From NCBI RefSeq assembly GCF_036898095.1, contig NC_090766.1, forward strand, positions 42,842,165 through 42,906,164: DNA of 64,000 nt. Direction: 5' to 3'. Under the pieces are notes generated by a model that ran no database searches, had not been told where the DNA came from, and saw nothing but the letters and a program-made list of their open reading frames with translations. Position numbers and translations under genes: made by a program. How positions within the stretch are numbered: the first letter of the stretch is position 1; every line of letters starts with the position of its first letter. Source of the DNA: Palaemon carinicauda. Its lineage: Eukaryota; Arthropoda; Malacostraca; Decapoda; Palaemonidae. Of the stretch, positions 57,785 through 64,000 are shown one piece after another.

Positions 57785-59989
57785 TTACCTGGGGGTAACT
57801 ACGCTCCCTGCAGCTACTGTAGAAAATTTTAGGGCTTCCAAATGTTTAAGGTAGTGTTTCTTGAACACTGACGGTGATTTCCACCCTGTATACCTGGAAA
57901 GGTCCGTAAAATTCATGTGGTGAAAAAAGTTCACCGAAGTAGCAACCGCTCTGATATCATGTGCAAGAGGAAAAGAGTCAGGGCTAGCTTGTTTAATAAA
58001 ATACAAAATTTGTTGCCTGATCCCTTTAATGGTAATGGTACCGCCTTGTTCTCTAACGAATAGAGGCCCCGAGGAGTTAGAGGAGGTCCGGGATAAATAA
58101 GACCTAAGAGTAGTAACAGGGCACAGAGACGGATCTTGCGTGAGGGGAACAATTTTCCAGGAGGACCATCTGTTCTGAGGGTCTTCGTTCTTAGCCAAAA
58201 AGAATTTGTTAGGTGAAAGAAGGACCTCTCCCGAAGGAAGGAACTCAAAATGACCCGGGTCTCTCGACAAGGCTGCCAGTTCAGAAATTCTTGCCCCGGA
58301 AGCCAAGTTCACCAGGAAAAGTGTTTTCCTGAGAAGGGGAATGTAATCACAAGAACTGTTAATGGTATCAGAAGCCAATTTGAGTACATCATTAAGGAAC
58401 CAGGTAACCGGGGTAGGACGAGTAACCGGTTTCAGTCTGGCACAGGCTTTCGGAATTGAAGCTAACAAAGAGTCGGTTAAGTCTATGTTAAAACCCACTA
58501 GGAAGATCTTTTTCAAAGCAGATTTAATAGAGGTGATAGTATTGGCTGCCAGACCTGATTCTAATAAAGTTCTAAAGAAAGTGACTGTAAGGTTCAAGTT
58601 CATACAGTGCACGTCTGAGTCTATCAAAAATTTTGCCAACTTTTTAACTGCAGAATCATATTGGCGGATGGTGGAATCCCGTTTATCTGATTCTAGGAAC
58701 AGGGTGTTTTGAGGATCGATATTGGCACCATGCATGGCCGCAAACTTCATGAAGTCCATAAAGTTAGGGCGCTCTGAATGTTTGAGAAAGCGTACACAAC
58801 GCGTGTTTGTACTATCTGAGACAGAACCGGATTGGGTATCGGGTGAGGATATAGTCTCAACTCTCGCAGGAGAGGATACCAATTGCTCTTGGGCCAGTTG
58901 GGTGCGACCAAGGCTACTCGTCCCTTGAAGGATCTCAGTTTGTCTAGGACTTTCAGTAAAAGATTCACCGGGGGAAAGAGATAAATCCTTTCCCAGATGT
59001 CCCAATTCTGTGACATGGCGTCTGTGGCGTAAGCCTGAGGGTCTAGATTGGGAGCCACATATACTCTCAATTTGTGGTTGGACTCCGTGGCGAAGAGGTC
59101 CACTTGGAGACCGGGAACCCGAGAGAGAATCCACCGGAATGACTTTAGATCGAGTGACCATTCCGATTCTAGAGGGGAGGTCCGGGACAAGGCGTCTGCC
59201 ACTACGTTCCGGACTCCCGCCAGGTGGACAGCTGAAAGATGCCAACGGTTCGAGGCTGCTAGGGAGAATATGGCTACTAGAACATGGTTCAGAGGCCCTG
59301 ATTTTGACCCGCCTCTGTTGAGGCAGCGGACCACCACTTCGCTGTCGAGGACCAGACGAAGGTGTTGTCTCTTGGGAAGAGCGAGACGTTTCAGGGTTAA
59401 AAGAACTGCCATGGCCTCCAGCACATTGATGTGAAATTGGCGGAATAAGGGAGACCAAAGACCTTGAACTTTCCTGAGCTGAGAATAGCCGCCCCAACCT
59501 GATAGGGATGCGTCCGTGTGAATGATTAACTTCGGAGGCGGAAATCGAAGGGGAACTGACTTTGACAGATTGTTGGCCCTTGTCCAAGGAAGAAGTCTTT
59601 CCCGTAGAATGGGAGGAAGGCGGACTTTCCTGTCCCGGAGCTTCCGGTTCGCCCTCGAACGCCAGACACGATTGATATCCTTCAATTTTGCCTTCAGAAG
59701 TAGATCCGTCACTGAGGCAAATTGAAGGGACCCCAGAATCCTCTCTTGGAGTCGTCTGGAACTTACTTTGTCTTTGAGAAAGCGTTTGGTGTTCCTTGCA
59801 ATCTCTAACCTCTTGGGTTTGGGAAGACACAGAGTATGAGATATAAGATCCCATTGCAGGCCGAGCCATTGGAACTTTGATTTCGGAAGAAGACGGGACT
59901 TCTTGAAGTTGATCTGGAAGCCTAGAGATTGAAGATATTGGATGACTCTGTGAGTGGCTTTTAGGCAATTTTGGGAGGTGTCTGACCAA
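57785..59989 (-). CDS. DIRS family C tyrosine recombinase ORF
   Basis: A 734-residue open frame. Roughly residues 1-410 overlap RT/RNase H in another frame and have Ser/Pro-rich composition with no motif, so the true protein probably starts late. Residues from about 410 carry the core-binding domain (DSTIRQYDSAVKKLAKFLID, then LTVTFFRTLLESGLAANTIT). The catalytic domain has LVNLASGARISELAALSRDP with Arg567, SLCPVTTLRSYLSRT, AHDIRAVATS with His677 and Arg680, and YTGWKSPSVFKKHYLKHL with Trp703 and Tyr713. All catalytic positions are kept. It would integrate the circular DNA intermediate by strand exchange, without a target duplication. Overlap of recombinase with RT/RNase H is a known DIRS trait. 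Confidence 0.85.
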   Translation of the reverse strand: MVRHLPKLPKSHSQSHPISSISRLPDQLQEVPSSSEIKVPMARPAMGSYISYSVSSQTQEVRDCKEHQTLSQRQSKFQTTPREDSGVPSICLSDGSTSEGKIEGYQSCLAFEGEPEAPGQESPPSSHSTGKTSSLDKGQQSVKVSSPSISASEVNHSHGRIPIRLGRLFSAQESSRSLVSLIPPISHQCAGGHGSSFNPETSRSSQETTPSSGPRQRSGGPLPQQRRVKIRASEPCSSSHILPSSLEPLASFSCPPGGSPERSGRRLVPDLPSRIGMVTRSKVIPVDSLSGSRSPSGPLRHGVQPQIESICGSQSRPSGLRHRRHVTELGHLGKDLSLSPGESFTESPRQTEILQGTSSLGRTQLAQEQLVSSPARVETISSPDTQSGSVSDSTNTRCVRFLKHSERPNFMDFMKFAAMHGANIDPQNTLFLESDKRDSTIRQYDSAVKKLAKFLIDSDVHCMNLNLTVTFFRTLLESGLAANTITSIKSALKKIFLVGFNIDLTDSLLASIPKACARLKPVTRPTPVTWFLNDVLKLASDTINSSCDYIPLLRKTLFLVNLASGARISELAALSRDPGHFEFLPSGEVLLSPNKFFLAKNEDPQNRWSSWKIVPLTQDPSLCPVTTLRSYLSRTSSNSSGPLFVREQGGTITIKGIRQQILYFIKQASPDSFPLAHDIRAVATSVNFFHHMNFTDLSRYTGWKSPSVFKKHYLKHLEALKFSTVAAGSVVTPR

Positions 59990-60537
59990 ATGAGCCAGTC
60001 GTCCAAATAGGCTACTACTTGAATCCCTTGATTTCTGAGTTCCTGAACAGCAACTTCTGCTAACTTTGTGAAGATCCTTGGGGCGATGTTGAGCCCAAAA
60101 GGCATCACCTTGAAGGAGTAATTTTTGTCCCCTAGGCGGAAGCCTAGATACGGACGGAGTGTCTCGCTATCGGGACGTGATAATAGGCGTCTGTAAGATC
60201 GATAGAGGTGGTGACGGCCCCACGGGGAAGTAAGGTCCGCACCTGCGAGACGGTAAGCATTCGAAACTTGTCGCATTGAATGGACAAGTTGAGAAGGGAT
60301 AGGTCTAGAATCACTCTTCTCTTGTCCGAATCCTTCTTCGGGACACTGAACAGCCGACCCTGAAACTTCAGGTGTTTCGTTTCTTGTATGGCGTTCTTTT
60401 GTAACAGATCCTGGACAAATTCGACTAGGTCCGGAGTGGAATGTTGATGAAATTTGTTCGGAGGAGGAGGCCCTTGAATCCAACTCCACCCCAGTCCCTT
60501 GGAGATGATACTGAAAGCCCAGGGACTGAACCTCCAT
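58747..60537 (-). CDS. DIRS family C reverse transcriptase / RNase H ORF
   Basis: A 596-residue frame; meaningful from about residue 127 (RPYLGFRLGD), because the part before is RT read in the wrong frame. RT palm: MPFGLNIAPRIFTKLAE and QVVAYLDDWLIW (YLDD at residues 177-180), then LQSLGFQINFKKSRLLPKS. RNase H: LIIHTDASLSGWGG (Asp342), NVLEAMAVLLTLK (Glu374), LVLDSEVVVRCLN (Asp398) and NVVADALSR (Asp448), all four kept. The tail has LQVDLFATESNHKLRVYVAP and LFPPVNLLLKVLDKL, the methyltransferase-like block. Product copies element RNA into DNA. The N-terminal RT half is in the 60144-60965 frame. Confidence 0.85.
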   Translation of the reverse strand: MEVQSLGFQYHLQGTGVELDSRASSSEQISSTFHSGPSRICPGSVTKERHTRNETPEVSGSAVQCPEEGFGQEKSDSRPIPSQLVHSMRQVSNAYRLAGADLTSPWGRHHLYRSYRRLLSRPDSETLRPYLGFRLGDKNYSFKVMPFGLNIAPRIFTKLAEVAVQELRNQGIQVVAYLDDWLIWSDTSQNCLKATHRVIQYLQSLGFQINFKKSRLLPKSKFQWLGLQWDLISHTLCLPKPKRLEIARNTKRFLKDKVSSRRLQERILGSLQFASVTDLLLKAKLKDINRVWRSRANRKLRDRKVRLPPILRERLLPWTRANNLSKSVPLRFPPPKLIIHTDASLSGWGGYSQLRKVQGLWSPLFRQFHINVLEAMAVLLTLKRLALPKRQHLRLVLDSEVVVRCLNRGGSKSGPLNHVLVAIFSLAASNRWHLSAVHLAGVRNVVADALSRTSPLESEWSLDLKSFRWILSRVPGLQVDLFATESNHKLRVYVAPNLDPQAYATDAMSQNWDIWERIYLFPPVNLLLKVLDKLRSFKGRVALVAPNWPKSNWYPLLRELRLYPHPIPNPVLSQIVQTRVVYAFSNIQSALTLWTS

Positions 60538-60965
60538 TTGTTGCGGAAGGCATAAAGCCTCCCCCCTACCTGCTGCACCTCAGTATTGGCTTGAGGAGTT
60601 GCCTCCACGTCCGCCTCGGAAGTTCTTTCCCTTGCGAAAGAATCTTCCTCTACCTCTGTTCTGGTTTGAACCACGGTGGTAGCCTCTACCTCTGTTATAA
60701 CTCTGGGAAGAGCTATGAGCCTCATAAGACTGGTTAAAGGCAGGAGAGGTGGTGGAGGCACCGGAAAGCTGGCTCTTAGGGAACAGAACGGTGACATAGT
60801 CGTCCGAAGAAGGAGCCTGAGAGGTGGAAGGCTGTGCAGGAGCAGCAGGAGATGGAGGAAGAGGTTGTCGGAAAATGGACGAACTACTCTGCTGTTGCCT
60901 GAACTGGGTGGAGGTATACGGGCGGAGCTTCTTCCTACCCCGGGCTTGGTAATTTGCGGGGTCAT
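60144..60965 (-). CDS. DIRS family C reverse transcriptase, N-terminal frame
   Basis: A 273-residue frame. The right part overlaps ORF1 in another frame. From the middle it reads FSPWAFSIISKGLGWSWIQG, HSTPDLVEFVQDLLQKNAIQ, GRLFSVPKKDSDKRRVILDL, SLLNLSIQCDKFRM and TTSIDLTDAYYHVPIA, the RT fingers and motif A with catalytic Asp256. It stops 14 residues after motif A, while the matching continuation (RPYLGF) lies one frame over at 58747-60537. A single-base change at about 60153-60165, or a programmed shift, is needed to join them. Confidence 0.8.
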   Translation of the reverse strand: MTPQITKPGVGRSSARIPPPSSGNSRVVRPFSDNLFLHLLLLLHSLPPLRLLLRTTMSPFCSLRASFPVPPPPLLPLTSLMRLIALPRVITEVEATTVVQTRTEVEEDSFARERTSEADVEATPQANTEVQQVGGRLYAFRNKWRFSPWAFSIISKGLGWSWIQGPPPPNKFHQHSTPDLVEFVQDLLQKNAIQETKHLKFQGRLFSVPKKDSDKRRVILDLSLLNLSIQCDKFRMLTVSQVRTLLPRGAVTTSIDLTDAYYHVPIARHSVRI

Positions 60966-62658
60966 ATTTCCGTTTAGGAGTCAAACCCCAACGGGCTTTA
61001 AGGCTCTGATTGACTCTAGTGGCCTCTGCCAAGACTTCCTCCACAAGATCCTCAGGGAAGAGATTTGAACCCCAGCAGGAAGACCGGATAAGCTTATTAG
61101 GCTCGTGCCTAATAGTCGCCTCAGCCAGGACGTGTTTGCGACACCTACGTTTAGCAATAGCGAAGTCATAAAGATCGTAATATAATGACTGCAAAGTAGC
61201 CTTATTGAGAGACTTAAAGATACTCTCAGTATCATAAGTTAAGGCTATCGACTCCGTAGACGTGGCCAAGTTCAGAGTTCGGCCAACACGTAGGCGGGAA
61301 TCATACTCCTGTTTAATGAGGGATTCCGGGAGACGGGGAAGCCGTTCACTAAACATAACTGAAGCACAGTCCGCTGATAGCTTGCCAGAAGTAAAAGTGG
61401 TATGGACATTGTCCCAACACTCAATACCTGAAGGAAGAAGGAGGGAGATCGGATCTACCTCTCGGATGGGAGGCAAGGGCTTCTCCTCCAGAGCATATTG
61501 GAAAGCGAGCTCTGCTACCTTATTGACGCATGGAGTCACGGTGTTTTTGTCCATTAAGAACATTGTGAAGGAACTCTTATAAGGCGTCAACATGGTGTTG
61601 GTGCAACCAATATCATTCAGGAACCTAGCCCAAACAGATTGGGCTTGTTCTTTTGGGAAGATGACAGTCTCTTTGGGGACCTTATCCAGCCGAACCAGAG
61701 CTTCCTCGGTAAGCCTGGCATAACCATGAAATGGAAATGCCAGACCAGGAGGAAAGAATTCAAAATCCTCTAGAGGACGAGTTCCAAGACCTTCCAACGT
61801 TAACATCCCGTCTGAGAATGGGGAATGAAGAGCCATGCGCCAAGGATTATTCTTGGTAAACGGCGGGAGCTTAGAGGCATCCGGGATGAGAGAGCTTTGG
61901 ACTCGCTCCGGAGCACCTTGCTCTAATGCCCCAAGTCTCTGACCGATGTTAGAGAACATCGTGTCCATCTTGGCCTGCATTTCCGACACCAACTTAGCTT
62001 GCATCTCCGACACAATGCGAAGCATGGCTGATTCGGAAAGGCCCGGGCTAGGAGCAGAAGTGGCGGATTGTACTCCCGGGTCGTGAGACTTAGAGGAGGA
62101 GCCGGAAGCCTTAGATGACGGGTTTGTATTCAGCTTGGAACTATGGGAAGCCTTGTGGGGCTTACGAGCTTTAGGTAAGGTTCTAGATGTAGACTTATCT
62201 TTGGGGGGAACCGGGTGTGATCGATGAGACGAATCACGGTCCCCAGAAAAACCATGAAAAGAAGAGCGATCAGATGAAGAAGAAAGAGCGGGGCTGAGGA
62301 TAGGAATCTCAGCGCCGGTAACACCTGCCTCACTTACCACCCTACCTGCATCCGGATCATCCAATAACATGGGTTCAACATCCAAGTTCATGGAAGCAAC
62401 ATTGTCTTCCAGATCTCCGGGGGCATCCAACGGATCTTGTTCTTGGTCAATGAATCCCGCTATGGTGGCGTCAATGTGGGCAATGATGGGAGCCGCAACA
62501 TGCCTAGCCACAGCGGCTGAAGACTTGGCGTTAGGGTAGATCATGGCACAGTAGTCTTCAGATAGGACGTAAGGCTGTTTGGATTTCACGTTCCGGGCAA
62601 ATCCCCCAACCCACACTTTCAGTGTGGCCCGAGCCGCAGACTTCTGCTCCGGGGATGC
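60580..62658 (-). CDS. DIRS family C ORF1 (Gag-like), main exon
   Basis: Open from the splice acceptor at 62658 to the stop at 60580, 692 codons plus stop. It begins ASPEQKSAARATLKVWVGGF. A Ser-rich acidic region and a coil around LSESAMLRIVSEMQAKLVSE follow, then a central folded part (LHSPFSDGMLTLEGLGTRPL, DFEFFPPGLAFPFHGYARLT, KVAELAFQYALEEKPLPPI, YYDLYDFAIAKRRCRKHVL). It ends in Arg/Gly repeats (YNRGRGYHRGSNQNRGRGRF), which suggest nucleic-acid binding. No Met is needed at 62616, where the reading is GTG; the exon is open upstream to the acceptor. DIRS ORF1 is taken as a nucleocapsid, by position and composition. The 3' end overlaps the RT frame by 386 nt. Confidence 0.78.
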   Translation of the reverse strand, partial: ASPEQKSAARATLKVWVGGFARNVKSKQPYVLSEDYCAMIYPNAKSSAAVARHVAAPIIAHIDATIAGFIDQEQDPLDAPGDLEDNVASMNLDVEPMLLDDPDAGRVVSEAGVTGAEIPILSPALSSSSDRSSFHGFSGDRDSSHRSHPVPPKDKSTSRTLPKARKPHKASHSSKLNTNPSSKASGSSSKSHDPGVQSATSAPSPGLSESAMLRIVSEMQAKLVSEMQAKMDTMFSNIGQRLGALEQGAPERVQSSLIPDASKLPPFTKNNPWRMALHSPFSDGMLTLEGLGTRPLEDFEFFPPGLAFPFHGYARLTEEALVRLDKVPKETVIFPKEQAQSVWARFLNDIGCTNTMLTPYKSSFTMFLMDKNTVTPCVNKVAELAFQYALEEKPLPPIREVDPISLLLPSGIECWDNVHTTFTSGKLSADCASVMFSERLPRLPESLIKQEYDSRLRVGRTLNLATSTESIALTYDTESIFKSLNKATLQSLYYDLYDFAIAKRRCRKHVLAEATIRHEPNKLIRSSCWGSNLFPEDLVEEVLAEATRVNQSLKARWGLTPKRKYDPANYQARGRKKLRPYTSTQFRQQQSSSSIFRQPLPPSPAAPAQPSTSQAPSSDDYVTVLFPKSQLSGASTTSPAFNQSYEAHSSSQSYNRGRGYHRGSNQNRGRGRFFRKGKNFRGGRGGNSSSQY

Positions 62659-62792
62659 CTGAAATAATAGTGGGAATTATAAAAAGGAAGATTCCCAGTG
62701 GTCCTTCAAGACCATAGAAATCTTACTAAATAGTGTATGTATACCAAAAAAGGTAAAATAATTAGGAAGGCAACATAGCCAACGGGACTCAC
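62659..62792 (-). other. 134-bp intron in DIRS family C ORF1
   Basis: The donor GTGAGT (62792-62787) follows ...GATTCG, and the acceptor CTATTATTTCAG ends at 62659. It is phase 0. Without splicing, the first exon reads into a TGA within the intron; with it, the Cys-rich exon joins ORF1 in frame. Polypyrimidine content is moderate. DIRS elements with spliceosomal introns are known in the literature, to my recollection; this one is inferred from sequence only. Confidence 0.7.
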
Positions 62793-62948
62793 CGAATCAG
62801 ATCCGAGGGTGGTGATGAGGTCAAAACAGACCATACAGTTATCAGGGTGCCAGACCACGATGTCCTCCAGCTGAACTCCGCAGAGGGCGTGAGACGGACA
62901 TACGGTATGGCCACAAGGCTGATGAAGAACAGCCGCACAGGCCGTCGT
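62793..62948 (-). CDS. DIRS family C ORF1, Cys/His-rich first exon
   Basis: Translates as QTTACAAVLHQPCGHTVCPS followed by HALCGVQLEDIVVWHPDNCM and VCFDLITTLGSDS, a run of Cys and His (C..CGH...CPSH..C ... HPDNC..C) typical of a small zinc-binding module. It parallels the DPH Cys-rich modules of family A ORF1. An in-frame TGA (at about 62950-62952) precedes it, three codons after an ATG. Another acceptor, GACAG at about 62949, could remove that stop, so the real start may lie upstream. Confidence 0.6.
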
Positions 62949-63000
62949 CTGTCAATGCACCATCTATAAAAAGAATAGTATATGAGAAACTGTAATTCTC

Positions 63001-63150
63001 TTAAGTAGGGGCGGGTCCGGAGGACCCGGGACTAACATAAGTCTAACTTAAGACTAGAGCTTAACTGTAATATTCTTAAGTAGGGGCGGGTCCGGAGGAC
63101 CCGGGCCTAAACATAAGTCTAACTTAAGACTAGAGTATAGCTATCCATTC
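63001..63150. promoter_or_regulatory. two 75-bp tandem repeats with palindrome, 5' leader of DIRS family C
   Basis: TTAAGTAGGGGCGGGTCCGG and following bases recur at 63001 and 63076 with a period of 75. Each unit has GGGTCCGGAGGACCC, an inverted repeat, and GTCTAACTTAAGACTAGAG. They sit just before ORF1, where a promoter or enhancer of the element would be. The regulatory role is inference. Confidence 0.5.
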
Positions 63151-64000
63151 CGGTCGAGCCGGGATCATAAAAGGATGCAACAAAGAATTAAGACACATGG
63201 TGTCTGATTTCCCGGAGCGAGGTTAAGCCCCGGGCCGGGAAATAAAAGTATATCCATAAACCAATATATATAGGAACTCCGGGATAGTGATCTGTCATAT
63301 ATAATCATATATAATCATAGGAACTGTTATAAATTAATAGGGGGGCGGAACTGTAGATAAGAACCGCCAACCGAACCCAGAGGATTTCGTATAACATAAT
63401 AAAAGTGTGATAGGTGAATATAAAATAGGGTGCACCGGGATCCAACTCTGTTGACCGGTGGCCAACCCGTCTAGACAGAGACGAACCCGCCGGGACACCC
63501 GGAGGACAAAGTCCATAAACACTGAACTACCCCCTCTAAAAGGAGGGAAGGCAACGGTCCCCTAGGGGAGGGGGGAGAGAAGCCTAGCCGCCCACCTAGC
63601 GAGAGGGGGAGCTTGGGGGAGGATCACGTGATACGGAGCAGCAGGGCTACCAACTGACGATCCCCAACCAGACAGATCAAACGGAGTAATAAGCACAAAT
63701 ATTCATTATAATAGTAATAGCGATGAAAATTATATAAATATACACATAAAAAATTTAGGGCAAGGCATGCAATAATAAATAAATCACAAAGGACAACACC
63801 TGATGGCTTATAAAATAAAATTGCCGCCTAGTAACGAAGGTCGGCAAGCCATTACGATACGTAACTGATATCGGCCCTAAAAATGAACCACGAGGGTTCT
63901 AAACGCTAAATAATGAATAACCACAATAACAAATAAAAATTTAATTAATAATAAAAATAATACACTTAGTAACACCGCGAGTGAAACTAAAAGCTCTCAA
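63151..64000 (-). other. 5' leader of DIRS family C, no ORF
   Basis: GC-richer than the surroundings up to 63660 (blocks of CCGG and CCCGGG), then AT-rich. Short ORFs such as 63334-63522 carry no motif. It should be the untranslated leader leading to the right ITR outside the window. Confidence 0.5.

Larger units (their letters stand above)
57029..64000 (-). mobile_element. DIRS-like retrotransposon, family C, nearly intact, right end beyond window
   Basis: The left ITR (57029 onward) and the internal complementary region (57371-57465) are followed on the minus strand by recombinase (57785-59989), RT/RNase H (58747-60537), RT N-terminus (60144-60965) and ORF1 (60580-62948, with an intron). 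All catalytic boxes are present. I see one frame change, between the two RT frames at about 60153-60165, and an early stop near the ORF1 start that may be intronic. The right ITR should lie to the right of 64000. It sits in the intron upstream of the 55666 exon, sense to the gene. Compared with families A and B it is young. Confidence 0.9.

Noticed and set aside
57785..58740. Plus-strand ORFs inside the DIRS recombinase and other DIRS genes (for example 58362-58712, 59048-59434)
   Set aside because: They are antisense shadows of conserved minus-strand protein domains.

Overview
This is a eukaryotic window: low-GC, intron-rich and crowded with retroelements. The dispersed repeats (a non-LTR repeat ending in a TAA tract with the motif AACTAGGGTTGTAGCTTAGC, LINEs with TATG tails, several DIRS-like elements, long TA and GA microsatellites) suggest a decapod crustacean (shrimp or crayfish type). 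That assignment is inference; no marker gene fixes the species.

One host gene is supported. It lies on the minus strand and runs through most of the window: the last seven coding exons of a ZFP64-like C2H2 zinc-finger protein, at 55666-55526, 39302-39183, 34585-34454, 24047-23849, 14037-13950, 11572-11444 and 9676-9140. Every junction has GT/AG signals and compatible phases. The joined frame is open for 447 residues, and three zinc fingers are completed only by splicing. Three further N-terminal fingers would be expected to the right of the window. The first 9 kb is 3' flank.

The introns and flanks are mostly mobile DNA. There are three families of DIRS-like tyrosine-recombinase retrotransposons. 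Family A lies at 2849-6340, 22440-23640, 24780-25800, 34950-35290, 35390-38785, 40534-42500 and 43126-46687, all decayed. Family B lies at 14541-21191 and 48501-54926, both with reverse-transcriptase deletions. Family C is a nearly intact copy at 57029 to beyond 64000, plus two terminal fragments at 7640-8053 and 12474-12860. In the better preserved copies the outer terminal repeat is followed by an internal complementary region in which complements of both outer edges sit side by side, the hallmark of DIRS. Nearly all lie in the same orientation as the host gene.

Other repeats are non-LTR retrotransposon fragments (5331, 6400, 26220, 28937, 30181, 31830, 33095, 42501/47085, 47283/54927, 56195), a Ty3/gypsy-like 5' end (21790-22430), a pogo/Tigger-like element (1116-2280) with related pieces, two TTAA-flanked piggyBac-like MITEs (13208, 24173), a tRNA-derived SINE head (10195) and tandem arrays. 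Nested insertions give a relative chronology. The most notable items are the exon chain of the zinc-finger gene, the family C DIRS element with a spliceable intron in its first ORF, and the internal complementary regions, one of which predicts the unseen right end of the family C element.
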